DNA from: Pseudomonadota bacterium
Lineage (GTDB): Bacteria > Pseudomonadota > Gammaproteobacteria > Enterobacterales > Enterobacteriaceae
NCBI GenBank assembly: GCA_018261615.1
Contig: JAGTSE010000004.1
Coordinates: forward strand, 88,952-152,951
Direction: 5' to 3'
Length of the DNA: 64,000 bases
The translations under genes and the position numbers were made by a program. The notes under the pieces were generated by a model. It was not told the DNA's origin. It did not search any database and saw only the letters and a list, made by a program, of their open reading frames with translations. Shown piece by piece: positions 48,630 through 57,253 of this stretch; position 1 is the stretch's first letter; each line of letters opens with the position of its first letter.

Positions 48630-49013
48630 ATGTCAGCAATTTCAACGTCTCTGGCGCCTGCCGCTATTGGGCCTTATGTTCAGGGGGTAGATTTAGGCTT
48701 ACTGGTGTTCACTTCCGGGCAGATCCCATTAAACCCTGCGACGGGCGAGATGGCGACGGGCATTGAGCAGCAAACCCGGCAGTCGCTGGAAAATGTGCAG
48801 GCCATTATCGAGGCCAGTGGTCTGCAGGTCGCGGATATTGTTAAAACAACAATTTTTGTCAAAGATCTCAATCATTTTTCGCAGGTGAACACGGTGTATG
48901 AAGCCTTTTTCCGCGAACATCACGCCGCTTTCCCGGCTCGTTCCTGCGTGGAAGTGGCACGCCTGCCAAAAGATGCCGGTGTAGAAATTGAGGCAATGGC
49001 AATACGCCGCTAA
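48630..49013 (+). CDS. RidA/YjgF-family enamine/imine deaminase
   Basis: A 127-residue RidA-like protein. Motifs: GPYVQGVDLG near residue 12, VFTSGQIPLNPATGEM near 26, and the catalytic-Arg region FPARSCVEVARLPKDAGVEIEA near the C-terminus (shown in part: Arg before Ser-Cys). RidA proteins hydrolyse reactive enamine/imine intermediates. Placement after a ProC-like reductase and an amidohydrolase suggests it clears an imine from the same pathway. Confidence 0.9.
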   Translation: MSAISTSLAPAAIGPYVQGVDLGLLVFTSGQIPLNPATGEMATGIEQQTRQSLENVQAIIEASGLQVADIVKTTIFVKDLNHFSQVNTVYEAFFREHHAAFPARSCVEVARLPKDAGVEIEAMAIRR

Positions 49014-49031
49014 TCACATCAGAGCAAGATT

Positions 49032-49086
49032 TAAGGGCAGCCCGCCTTGTGTAGACAGGTCTGTTTTCACTGGTGTGCTGCCCTTA
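49032..49086 (+). terminator. Long-loop inverted repeat after the RidA-like gene
   Basis: Ten-base perfect arms TAAGGGCAGC and GCTGCCCTTA enclose a 35-base loop, 18 bases after the stop. No T-run follows, so a processing or stabilizing structure is also possible. Confidence 0.5.
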
Positions 49087-49638
49087 CCTCTTCAGATACG
49101 ATGAAAACACTTGCTATCATGCTCTTCTCACTGTCAGGAACAACATACTCACCAACAAAGCTTCACTATTGTGACTTGAGTAAAATGATAATCAGTGGAT
49201 AAACAATCGCAAAAGTTTACTATTTCAGGCAACTCAACAAAACCCGGCCGGGCGCGCTGGCTCCATGTTGCCAGTTGACCGACGAGAAGCTCCCGCTTAA
49301 TCCCAAGACCGACAAAAAGAGAAAAAAGATGGCCATCAGACGGTGGTTGCCCCAGAGCTCCGTGGAAAGCCCGGCAGTTTTGTATTTCAGCAGCGACTCA
49401 TATCCCTCAAGCAGGGCCGCGATGGCTTCTACAGACGCGATGATGGGTATAATACCGCCCGCCGCCGGTGAGCTGATAAACCCGATGACAACTCCGGTAA
49501 GTTTTTTTATTTACGCTCATGGACTGTGTCGCCGGTCAATGCCGTACGCCTTACCATCTTCAGTCATGCGCATCCATGGGCATAATAGAAAAGCGTTGAT
49601 CTGCTGACTTTCCAGAAACGTTGATCTATGATGTTTTT
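49087..49638. other. Gene-poor region with an unidentified minus-strand remnant
   Basis: On the minus strand from about 49520 to 49229 one frame stays open without a start codon, reading VIGFISSPAAGGIIPIIASV, then a Leu/Phe-rich membrane-like stretch ([16 protein letters not shown]). It looks like the middle of a broken membrane protein gene; I do not recognise the family. The remaining DNA holds no gene. The segment separates the GntR/M20 module from the fluoride module. Confidence 0.4.
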
Positions 49639-49694
49639 AAAGGTGATGGCGTTCCACCTTACCCAACCGCCCCGTCCGGGGCTGATGACGCCTG
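49639..49694 (+). promoter_or_regulatory. Fluoride riboswitch (crcB motif)
   Basis: The sequence has the full architecture of the crcB/fluoride aptamer. P1 is AAGGTG (49640-49645) with CACCTT (49655-49660), enclosing ATGGCGTTC; the ACCGCC-type joining segment follows. P2 is GCCCC/GGGGC (49669-49682). The 3' CTGATGACGCC tail provides GACGCC, whose ACGCC pairs with GGCGT of the P1 loop as the pseudoknot. It closely resembles the Pseudomonas syringae fluoride aptamer. It sits 85 bases before the pyrophosphatase start and should turn on the operon when fluoride rises. Confidence 0.92.
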
Positions 49695-49778
49695 ATATGG
49701 CTCTTGATTTTCAGGAGGTATGTCAGGTCGTCGATAAATCCTTCCGACCTGTGTACTTCCCTTAACGGGGATACGTCT

Positions 49779-50687
49779 TTGATTAATGTTTTTGGTCATC
49801 TTAACCCTGACAGCGATGCTGTCTGCACCGCAGCTGTGACGGCGGGCTGGCTCAACCGATGTGGCCGTCTCGCCCGTGCCTGGAGGGCCGGTGAAGCGAA
49901 CCCTGAGACACGCTATATTTTTGAAGCTGCCGGGCTCACTCTGCCGCCCCTGCTCGATATTCCACTGAAAGGTGAACAGGTATGGCTGGTCGATTTTACC
50001 GAACCAGTACAGGGGCCTACTGACCTTCTTCAAAGTAATATCATCGGGATTATCGACCATCACCGGCTGGGAGGCCTGGTCACGCAATTGCCGCCGGAGG
50101 TCTGGATTAAACCGGCAGGCAGCAGCGCAACAGTACTCTGGCTGCTGATGGATGCAGAAAGGCGCCGCACGATGCCCCCGACTCACGCAACCCTGCTTCT
50201 TGGCGCGCTGCTCAGCGACACCGTTAATCTGCGCTCACCCACCACGACGGAAGACGATATCCGTACAGCCACTGAACTCTGCGTCCTGTCGGGGATAAAA
50301 CGCAGGGCATTTGCTCATGGGCTCATGACCGCCAAAACCGACATCAGCGGACAGTCAGCAGAGCAGCTTCTGAATAAAGACCTGAAGGCCTTTTCGCTCG
50401 CCGGTACGCATGTGCGTATTGCACAACTGGAGGTCAGTTCACCTGACCAGGTCGCTCCCCTACTGGATGAACTGCAAAATGCGATGACACAGATGGTGGT
50501 TAAAACGGGAGCAGGACTTATCGTACTGATGGTGACTGATATCCGGAAATGCTTTTCAACACTGTATTTCGCCGGGCCGGAGAGTGGCAACCTGACATCA
50601 TGCTCTGTACCGGGCATGGTCAGCCGGAAGAAACAGCTTCTGCCCTGGCTGGAACACTTCCTCAGTCAAAGCCGGAGACAGCCATGA
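49779..50687 (+). CDS. ppaC: Family II (manganese-dependent) inorganic pyrophosphatase
   Basis: A 302-residue DHH-family pyrophosphatase. Metal-binding motifs: FGHLNPDSDAVC (N-terminus), VWLVDFTE near residue 70, IIDHHRLGG near residue 93; the substrate-binding SRKKQLLP lies near the C-terminus. The TTG at 49779 is chosen because it begins the family-standard INVFGHxNPDSD and follows CGGGGA; no ATG fits. Pyrophosphatases are classic fluoride targets, so an extra enzyme in this operon would bypass inhibition. Its stop overlaps the next start (ATGA). Confidence 0.9.
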   Translation: MINVFGHLNPDSDAVCTAAVTAGWLNRCGRLARAWRAGEANPETRYIFEAAGLTLPPLLDIPLKGEQVWLVDFTEPVQGPTDLLQSNIIGIIDHHRLGGLVTQLPPEVWIKPAGSSATVLWLLMDAERRRTMPPTHATLLLGALLSDTVNLRSPTTTEDDIRTATELCVLSGIKRRAFAHGLMTAKTDISGQSAEQLLNKDLKAFSLAGTHVRIAQLEVSSPDQVAPLLDELQNAMTQMVVKTGAGLIVLMVTDIRKCFSTLYFAGPESGNLTSCSVPGMVSRKKQLLPWLEHFLSQSRRQP

Positions 50688-51109
50688 AAATCTACACACA
50701 TGCACTTGTTCTTGTTCAGGGGAAAGAGGATGGCGTACCCCTTCTCGCACTGGCGGCAACTCTGTCCCGTCTGCTGCAAATGAAGATCACACTCGCGCAT
50801 ATCTGCAATGACTATCGGGAGATGAACTACGTATCGGACAGCCTGATGGATGATGCCGTATCAAAAGATGTTGTTCAGGCAAAGGCGCTGCTCAGTGAAC
50901 TGACGGCCTCTGTGGATGAGCACGTTGATGCGCGTGAGCTGGTCACCATGCGGCGTTTTGAGGACGTACAGAAATGCATTACCGACATGAGCGTTGACCT
51001 CGTAATTGCAGGTCACCGTAATCGTTTTATGGGGGCGCTGACATCCCGCTCTGCTGAATACGTTAACCATCTGAACGTCGACGTTCTGATTAAACACATT
51101 CCAAACTGA
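50684..51109 (+). CDS. Universal stress protein (UspA family)
   Basis: A 141-residue Usp-fold protein. N-terminal KIYTHALVLVQGKEDG strand-loop, C-terminal DLVIAGHRNRFMGALTSRSA with a G-x2-x-G-x9-S/T-like nucleotide loop. UspA-type genes accompany enolase and pyrophosphatase in enterobacterial fluoride-resistance operons. Coupled to ppaC by a four-base overlap. Precise role unknown. Confidence 0.85.
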   Translation: MKIYTHALVLVQGKEDGVPLLALAATLSRLLQMKITLAHICNDYREMNYVSDSLMDDAVSKDVVQAKALLSELTASVDEHVDARELVTMRRFEDVQKCITDMSVDLVIAGHRNRFMGALTSRSAEYVNHLNVDVLIKHIPN

Positions 51110-51125
51110 ACCACTGGAGATTTAT

Positions 51126-52415
51126 ATGAGCTTTATACTGGAAAAAGTTACTGCCCGTGAAATTCTCGACTCTCGCGGTAATCCCACTGTTGAAGTGGAC
51201 GCTTTTACTTCTGACGGAATGATGGCCCGGGCATCGGTACCGTCCGGTGCCAGCACCGGCTCACGCGAGGCGACCGAACGCCGTGATGGCGATGCCACTC
51301 GTTTTGGCGGGAAAGGGGTCCGTGATGCCGTTAAGGCCGTGGATACAGAAATCTGCGACACCGTCAGGGGAACAGATGTGCGGGAGCAGCGGCGACTGGA
51401 TAATCTGATGCGGGAGCTGGACGGCACGGAGAACAAAAGTCGGCTCGGTGCCAATGCTATTCTGGGTGTTTCGCTGGCGGTGGCCAGACTGGCTGCTCAG
51501 GTCACCCGTCAGCCGCTTTACCGCTATCTTGGAGGGCTTAATGCCAGCCTTCTGCCGGTTCCGTGCATGAATATTATTAACGGTGGCGTTCATGCCCGTG
51601 GTCAGGGCGCCGATTTTCAGGAATTCATGATCGCACCGCACGGTGCGTCAACGCTGGCAGAGGCCGTTCGTCAGGGCAGCGAGGTCTATCAGGCTCTGCG
51701 CCAGATCCTTCTGTCCCGTAACCTCTCCGCCGCGGTGGGTGATGAAGGGGGATTTGCCCCGGCCGTCTCCTCGAACCGGGAGCCTCTGGAATTCATTGTT
51801 CAGGCTATTGAGAAAGCCGGTTACCGGCCAGGGGAAGATATCAGTATCTGTATGGACCCTGCATCCAGCGAATTTTACCGTGACGGGAAATATCACCTTC
51901 GCACCGAAAGCAGCGCCCTGAGCTCTGAAGAGATGACGGATTATTATGGGGAGCTGATGAACCAGTTCCCCATAATCCTGCTTGAAGATGGACTCGCCGA
52001 AGATGACTGGGCCGGCTGGAAATACCTGCATAATAAACTTGGTGGCCGCGCCGAACTGGTCGGTGACGACCTGTTTGTGACTAATGTGAAGTATATCCGC
52101 CGGGGAATAGAAGAAAATCTTGCCAGCGCGGCGCTCATCAAACTCAACCAGATTGGCACGCTGAGCGAGACGTTTGACGCGGTTTCACTGTGTCATGAAA
52201 ACGGATGGGGCGCTTTTATTTCGCACCGCAGCGGTGAAACCATGGACACATTTATCGCCGACATGACGGTGGCGCTGCGGGCGGGGCATCTGAAAACCGG
52301 CGCGCCCTGCCGTGGTGAACGTATTGAAAAATACAATCAACTTATGCGCATTGAGCAGGAGTTGGGCAGTGAAGCCCGTTATGCGGGTATCAAGGCATTT
52401 GTTCGCCGGGGTTGA
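51126..52415 (+). CDS. eno: Enolase (accessory paralogue)
   Basis: A 429-residue full-length enolase, distinct from the housekeeping copy, which in E. coli lies by pyrG. Motifs: ILDSRGNPTVEVD, VPSGASTGSREA, GDEGGFAP near residue 205, LLEDGLAEDDW with a metal Glu near 285, LIKLNQIGTLSET with the catalytic Lys near 337, and ISHRSGET. Fluoride with phosphate and magnesium blocks enolase; an extra or less sensitive enolase fits a fluoride-response operon. Codon use is less biased than gapA, as expected of an acquired gene. Confidence 0.93.
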   Translation: MSFILEKVTAREILDSRGNPTVEVDAFTSDGMMARASVPSGASTGSREATERRDGDATRFGGKGVRDAVKAVDTEICDTVRGTDVREQRRLDNLMRELDGTENKSRLGANAILGVSLAVARLAAQVTRQPLYRYLGGLNASLLPVPCMNIINGGVHARGQGADFQEFMIAPHGASTLAEAVRQGSEVYQALRQILLSRNLSAAVGDEGGFAPAVSSNREPLEFIVQAIEKAGYRPGEDISICMDPASSEFYRDGKYHLRTESSALSSEEMTDYYGELMNQFPIILLEDGLAEDDWAGWKYLHNKLGGRAELVGDDLFVTNVKYIRRGIEENLASAALIKLNQIGTLSETFDAVSLCHENGWGAFISHRSGETMDTFIADMTVALRAGHLKTGAPCRGERIEKYNQLMRIEQELGSEARYAGIKAFVRRG

Positions 52416-52441
52416 CCGAAATCATAACAGCATCTGAAGGA

Positions 52442-52465
52442 TGTATGCCGGTTAAATCCGGCATA
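52442..52465 (+). terminator. Intercistronic hairpin between eno and fluC
   Basis: Perfect stem GTATGCCGG/CCGGCATAC with a six-base loop. No T-run follows, so it could partly terminate transcription or stabilise the upstream mRNA, lowering fluC expression relative to eno. Confidence 0.6.
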
Positions 52466-52511
52466 CATCCTGGTTCCGAAATTATATTCATCTGAGGTGG
52501 GGAGTCGAGCA

Positions 52512-52893
52512 TTGGGTCAGTTGTCAGCAATTATGATTGGCGGGGCTGTGGGGTGTGGGGTGTGTCATTCGCTGGTTTTTTGGGGTTAAGCTCAACAGTT
52601 TCTTTCCTTCACTTCCGCCCGGAACTCTGCTGGTTAATCTGCTGGGGGCTTTTATCATCGGTGCCGCAATGGCCTATTTTATGCGCCATCCTCAGTTGGA
52701 TCCTGCCTGGAAACTGCTGATTGTTACCGGTCTGTGTGGCGGTCTGACCACTTTTTCAACTTTTTCTGTCGAGGTTTTTACCTTAATGCAAGCAGGAAAT
52801 TACGCATGGGTTTTCACCTCAGTACTGGTCCATGTTATAGGATCGCTGCTGATGGCTGCGGCGTGTTTTTACCTGATAACATTACTTGTATGA
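52512..52893 (+). pseudogene. crcB: Fluoride channel FluC/CrcB with 5' frameshift
   Basis: FluC-family dual-topology fluoride channel of about 124 residues when repaired. Family motifs GTLLVNLLGAFIIG and GLCGGLTTFSTFS are intact. The expected start is TTG 52512 (GGGGA upstream), reading MGQLSAIMIGGAVGC, then a tandem heptamer GGGGTGT GGGGTGT shifts the frame; deleting one copy gives GAVGCVIRWFFGVKL and joins the two parts. As read, the first frame stops after about 22 codons. A TTG at 52537 could start a slightly shorter protein in the downstream frame without a good ribosome site. Broken, phase-variable or restarted are all possible. Confidence 0.82.
52550..52563 (+). repeat. 7-bp tandem duplication in fluC
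   Basis: GGGGTGT occurs twice in immediate succession within GTGGGGTGTGGGGTGTGTC. Loss of one copy restores the FluC reading frame. Confidence 0.9.
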
Positions 52894-53028
52894 CACTCAT
52901 ACATCAGACAAAATAAAACTAAGGGCATAATTCAACCTTTATTAATGGTTCACGCTAACCTGCGATGAACAACCTTCGCTCTATGCGAGTTTTCGTGAAT
53001 GATTCGGGGATACCGGCATGCTGGTCAT
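52894..53028. other. Junction between the fluoride and arsenic modules
   Basis: AT-rich DNA with no gene. It probably contains the recombination joint between the two resistance modules. Confidence 0.4.
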
Positions 53029-53173
53029 TTCACTGGGCATTGTGTGCATGGTCGCGAGCCTGGCAACAGGAATATCTCTGGTCGGCACCGAAATGGTTCA
53101 TCAATGCCTCAGCAAAAATGCTTCTGACTGAGTTGCCCGTGCACAAGAAAAGAACATGGTATGTTTTGCCCAT
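53029..53173 (-). pseudogene. 5' fragment of an LMW-phosphatase-type arsenate reductase
   Basis: From an ATG at 53173 with AAGGTGA upstream the minus strand reads MGKTYHVLFLCTGNSVRS, the N-terminal C-x5-R-S phosphate loop of LMW-type ArsC proteins, then IFAEALMNHFGADQRYS before homology stops and a stop codon occurs at 53030. On the opposite strand the same DNA beyond the joint reads a short hydrophobic stretch (MLVISLGIVCMVASLATG), perhaps a fragment of a membrane gene. Confidence 0.7.
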
Positions 53174-53259
53174 CAGAGTCACCTTTTCAGCCCTGAGTGA
53201 AGGTCGTGAATGCTTTATGACCCGGTAGCGAATACTCTCCACCGCCGGGTGACAAAGAA

Positions 53260-53688
53260 TTACCTGGTTACACGCTGCCCCTGCGCATCGATCACCTTTT
53301 CACCGTCTTCTTTGGTGAATTCCCCTTTTTGTGCATCCGGCAGAATATCCAGCACAACTTCAGACGGGCGGCACAATCGGGTACCCAGAGGCGTGACCAC
53401 AACAGGACGATTGATCAGGATTGGGTGCTGCAGCATAAAATCAATCAGCTCATCGTCACTCCATTTGTCCTCAGCCAGACCCAGTTGCTCATAAGGCTCC
53501 ACATTTTTACGCAGCAGGTCACGCACGCTGATACCCATATCAGCGATGAGCCTGACCAGCTCAGCGCGGGTCGGCGGCGTCTCAAGGTATAAAATGACCG
53601 TTGGTTCCACGCCACTGTTGCGGATCAATTCCAGGGTGTTACGTGAGGTCCCGCAGGCAGGGTTGTGGTAAATCGTAATTGCGCTCAT
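53260..53688 (-). CDS. arsC: Arsenate reductase (glutaredoxin-dependent)
   Basis: A 142-residue ArsC of the R773/Spx-fold class. The catalytic Cys12 lies in YHNPACGTSRNT, and the Arg triad is visible in PPTRAELVR, ILINRPVVV and GTRLCRP. It reduces arsenate to arsenite for export by ArsAB, using glutathione and glutaredoxin. Last intact gene of the ars operon, 57 bases after arsB. Confidence 0.95.
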   Translation of the reverse strand: MSAITIYHNPACGTSRNTLELIRNSGVEPTVILYLETPPTRAELVRLIADMGISVRDLLRKNVEPYEQLGLAEDKWSDDELIDFMLQHPILINRPVVVTPLGTRLCRPSEVVLDILPDAQKGEFTKEDGEKVIDAQGQRVTR

Positions 53689-53745
53689 AAATCACTCTCT
53701 TCAGGTTTGACTGGCTCTGGTCCGTTACGACCGGAGCCAGGTTAA

Positions 53746-55035
53746 TCAGAACGAAACGGATAAACGTAAAGCCAGCGCGCTCAGCGTGACAAACAGCACC
53801 GGCAGGGTCATGACGATGCCGACCCGGAAGTAATATCCCCAGGAGATCCGGATATCTTTCTGCGCCAGCACATGTAACCACAGCAGGGTGGCCAGACTGC
53901 CGATAGGGGTGATTTTGGGCCCCAGGTCGCTGCCAATGACATTGGCGTAAATCATGGCCTCTTTAATCACTCCGGTCGTCGTACTGCCATCGATAGACAG
54001 TGCTCCTACCAGGACGGTTGGCATGTTATTCATGATCGAGGATAGGAAGGCGGTCAGGAAGCCCGTGCCCAGCGTGGCCGCCCACAGGCCCTGGCTGGCG
54101 AACTGATTAAGCACAGCAGACAGGTAGTCAGTCAGTCCGGCATTACGCAGTCCGTAGACCACCAGATACATGCCCAGGGAGAAAATCACAATCTGCCAGG
54201 GGGCTCCGCGAAGCACCTTTCCGGTATTAATCGCATGTCCTTTTTTAGCCACGATGAACAGGAGCAATGCGCCGACGGCGGCCACCAAACTGACCGGGAT
54301 GCCCAACGGCTCCAGCCCAAAGAATCCAATCAGCAACAGCACCAACACGCCCCAGCCTGTTTTGAATGTCTGGGGATCGCGTATCGCCTCTTTTGGGGCT
54401 TTCAATTTGGCAACTTCATACATGGCCGGAATGTCTCTGCGAAAAAACAGGTGCAGCATCACCAGCGTGGCGGTGATCGCCGCGATATCAACCGGCACCA
54501 TAACAGACGCATATTCATTGAACCCAAGTTTAAAGAAATCCGCCGAGACGATGTTGACCAGGTTCGAAACGATAAGCGGCAGGCTGGCTGTGTCGGCGAT
54601 AAACCCTGCAGCCATCACAAACGCCAGCGTTGTGCCTTTACTGAATCCCAGAGCGAGTAGCATGGCAATCACGATAGGTGTCAGGATCAGCGCCGCACCG
54701 TCGTTGGCAAACAGGGCCGCTACCGCAGCACCCAGTAAAATAATCCAGGTAAACAGCCAGCGCCCGCGCCCGTTTCCCCAGCGTGCGACGTGCAGTGCTG
54801 CCCATTCAAAGAAACCCGATTCGTCGAGTAACAGACTGATGATGATGACCGCAATGAACGTTGCCGTCGCATTCCAGACGATATGCCAGACGGTCGGAAT
54901 ATCACCGACGTGAACCCCCCCCAAAACCAGTGCGAGTAAGGCCCCGAGCATCGCACTCCAGCCTATTCCCAGTCCACGGGGTTGCCAGATGACCAGTACA
55001 ATGGTCAGAATAAAAATAGCTGCAGCCAGCCACAT
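53746..55035 (-). CDS. arsB: Arsenite efflux permease ArsB
   Basis: A 429-residue, 12-helix inner membrane arsenite/antimonite transporter, standard length for enterobacterial ArsB. It works alone with the proton motive force or with the ArsA ATPase. Typical motifs: [30 protein letters not shown] and [14 protein letters not shown]. It starts 40 bases after the arsA stop. Confidence 0.95.
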   Translation of the reverse strand: MWLAAAIFILTIVLVIWQPRGLGIGWSAMLGALLALVLGGVHVGDIPTVWHIVWNATATFIAVIIISLLLDESGFFEWAALHVARWGNGRGRWLFTWIILLGAAVAALFANDGAALILTPIVIAMLLALGFSKGTTLAFVMAAGFIADTASLPLIVSNLVNIVSADFFKLGFNEYASVMVPVDIAAITATLVMLHLFFRRDIPAMYEVAKLKAPKEAIRDPQTFKTGWGVLVLLLIGFFGLEPLGIPVSLVAAVGALLLFIVAKKGHAINTGKVLRGAPWQIVIFSLGMYLVVYGLRNAGLTDYLSAVLNQFASQGLWAATLGTGFLTAFLSSIMNNMPTVLVGALSIDGSTTTGVIKEAMIYANVIGSDLGPKITPIGSLATLLWLHVLAQKDIRISWGYYFRVGIVMTLPVLFVTLSALALRLSVSF

Positions 55036-55075
55036 AAAACCTCCTGTCGGGCAGGACCATTCCTACCCGTATTTA

Positions 55076-56842
55076 TTATTTTCCTGCCTGACGGGTAAGA
55101 CGTTTGAGCTGTTCAATGCCTGTCGGCTCTTCCTGCTGCAGAGGGATCAGCGCCATGCGTGAGGCCAGCTCAGTTCTGACCTTATTGATCTGAGTAGCTT
55201 CGTGTGCAGCCCTTGTTAATAACAGCGGTGACGTTGTTTCCGTTGCGACCAGACTGTTATTGATGAGCCATGCCCAGGGTTCAATACCGGCCCGACGTAA
55301 ATCCTCCTGTAAACCGGCCGCTTCCAGAACAGGGGTGGTTTCAGGCAGGGTTACGAGCATGATTTTGGTTCGATCAGGATCCTGCAACTGCATCATTGGC
55401 GTCAGATAATGCCCCTTTTCGCCCATCCGTTTTACCACTTCACGATGGTAGGCTCCCGTAGCGTCCAGCAGTAACAGGGTGTGGCCTGTCGGAGCGGTAT
55501 CCATGACCACAAAACGCTTCCCTGCTTCCCTGATCACTCGGGAAAATGCCTGGAATACGGCAATTTCCTCCGTGCAGGGGGAGCGTAAATCTTCTTCAAG
55601 CAGCGCCCGTCCCTGGGGATCCAGATCCTTTCCTTTGGTGGCAAGAACATGTTCCCGGTAGCGCGCAGTCTCGGCATGCGGATCGATACGACTGACCTGG
55701 AGATTATGGCATTGTCCGTTAAGTGTGCTTTCAAGGTGTGCTGCGGGATCCGATGTGGTGAGATGGACATCAAACCCTTTGTCAGCGAGGGCCACGGCGA
55801 CAGCTGCGGCAAGGGTTGTCTTTCCCACACCGCCTTTGCCCATCAACATCACCAGACCATGTCCGTCGCGGGCAATATCATCAATCAGCATTTCAAGGGA
55901 CGGTGCGGAGATGGCCTCTGACCGTGGTATCACAGCGGGTAATGAACATGGGATGTTATCTCCGTCCAGCAGACGGCGAAGCGCTTTCACGCCAACCAGA
56001 TTTTCCTGCTGAAGGCTTAACCTGTCAGTCGGAAGTGTGGTAAGTACCGATGGCATTCCGGAAAGAATACGTTGTTCACGCTGGTACAATGCACTGGCAA
56101 GGCTGTCCTGCGACGCTTCTTCGGCAGGCATCATCCCGTTTATCACCAGGTACTGATGCTTGAGACCGACATGCAGCAGTTCATCATGTGTACGTGCGAC
56201 TTCAGCCAGCGTTGAGTGCTGAGCGCGGGCGACCAGGATTAACCGTGTCTTTTCCCCGTCTGCCAACACCGATAATGCATGCGAGTAACGTTCCCGCTGT
56301 TTTTCCAGTCCGGCCAGCGGCCCAAGGCAGGATGCACCGTCAGGATTCGTCTCGATAAAACTGCTCCAGGCACCTGGCAACTGTAGCAGACGAATGGTAT
56401 GCCCTGTAGGGGCGGTATCAAAAATCACATGGTCAAAATCATTCAGTAACGCGTCGTCGGTCAGCAGCCCGGTGAACTCATCAAAGGCGGCAATTTCTGT
56501 TGTGCAGGCACCGGATAACTGTTCTTCAATACTGCGGACGACATCTTCGGGCAAAATCCCTTTAATCGGCTCAACGATGCGGGCACGATATTGTTGCGCC
56601 GCCGCCTGCGGATCGATTTCCAGCGCAGTGAGTCCGGGTACGGCAGAAATGGCCGTCAGGGTGTTACCAATCTGCTGCCCGAAGACCTGGCCCACATTTG
56701 ACGCCGGGTCGGTACTGACCAGCAGGATACGTTTGCCATCATCAGCCAGACGAATAGCCGTTGCACAGGAAAGCGAGGTTTTTCCAACTCCCCCTTTCCC
56801 CGTAAAAAAGAGAAACTTCGGGATACTGTTCAGATAGTTCAT
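55076..56842 (-). CDS. arsA: Arsenite-stimulated ATPase ArsA
   Basis: A 588-residue pump ATPase with two homologous nucleotide-binding halves: P-loops FFTGKGGVGKTS near residue 13 and LMGKGGVGKTTL near residue 333, and DTAPTGHT signature motifs in both halves. The three metalloid-binding cysteines are recognisable in LSGACTTEI, DGASCLGPL and RSPCTEEI. It energises ArsB. ATG 56842 is preferred over 56845 because AGGAG then has six-base spacing. Confidence 0.95.
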   Translation of the reverse strand: MNYLNSIPKFLFFTGKGGVGKTSLSCATAIRLADDGKRILLVSTDPASNVGQVFGQQIGNTLTAISAVPGLTALEIDPQAAAQQYRARIVEPIKGILPEDVVRSIEEQLSGACTTEIAAFDEFTGLLTDDALLNDFDHVIFDTAPTGHTIRLLQLPGAWSSFIETNPDGASCLGPLAGLEKQRERYSHALSVLADGEKTRLILVARAQHSTLAEVARTHDELLHVGLKHQYLVINGMMPAEEASQDSLASALYQREQRILSGMPSVLTTLPTDRLSLQQENLVGVKALRRLLDGDNIPCSLPAVIPRSEAISAPSLEMLIDDIARDGHGLVMLMGKGGVGKTTLAAAVAVALADKGFDVHLTTSDPAAHLESTLNGQCHNLQVSRIDPHAETARYREHVLATKGKDLDPQGRALLEEDLRSPCTEEIAVFQAFSRVIREAGKRFVVMDTAPTGHTLLLLDATGAYHREVVKRMGEKGHYLTPMMQLQDPDRTKIMLVTLPETTPVLEAAGLQEDLRRAGIEPWAWLINNSLVATETTSPLLLTRAAHEATQINKVRTELASRMALIPLQQEEPTGIEQLKRLTRQAGK

Positions 56843-56865
56843 CATGGGCTCCTGTCCGGTTGGGT

Positions 56866-57231
56866 TCAGCAACATGACGTTTTGCCGCCGCAGCAGTTTT
56901 TCGCCGGAGCCATACCAATTTTTTCCTGATTAAGCCCAAACCAGCGAGCCAGATCCTGCCGTGTCGGATAGCGACCGGACAGGGCGAACTCGCCATCCAG
57001 CAGAATTAATGGCAGGCTTTCAGCGCCGGAGTGCTCAAGAAAGGCTTTAACTGACGGATTCTCAGCAAATGCCATAGGCTGCTGTGACAGATTAAAGCGT
57101 TCCACCGACACACCCTGCTGTTTCAGCCACGCTACGTCTGCGGAAAATGACACTAAAGCCTGGTCCACTTCCGTACCGCACACGCCAGAACTGCAGCAAA
57201 GTGCCGGGTCATACACTGACAGTGTTTTCAT
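56866..57231 (-). CDS. arsD: Arsenic metallochaperone ArsD
   Basis: A 121-residue ArsD. The metalloid-binding Cys12, Cys13 and Cys18 lie in DPALCCSSGVCG; additional vicinal pairs Cys113-114 and Cys120-121 are at the C-terminus. ArsD hands arsenite to ArsA and is a weak repressor of the operon. It starts 22 bases after the LMW arsenate reductase gene and ends 23 bases before arsA. Confidence 0.94.
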   Translation of the reverse strand: MKTLSVYDPALCCSSGVCGTEVDQALVSFSADVAWLKQQGVSVERFNLSQQPMAFAENPSVKAFLEHSGAESLPLILLDGEFALSGRYPTRQDLARWFGLNQEKIGMAPAKNCCGGKTSCC

Positions 57232-57253
57232 GATCTATTCCTTCAGTTTCCAG

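Noticed and set aside
49659..50186. 175-codon minus-strand frame overlapping the riboswitch and ppaC
   Set aside because: Opposite to a well-supported aptamer and gene; composition not protein-like.
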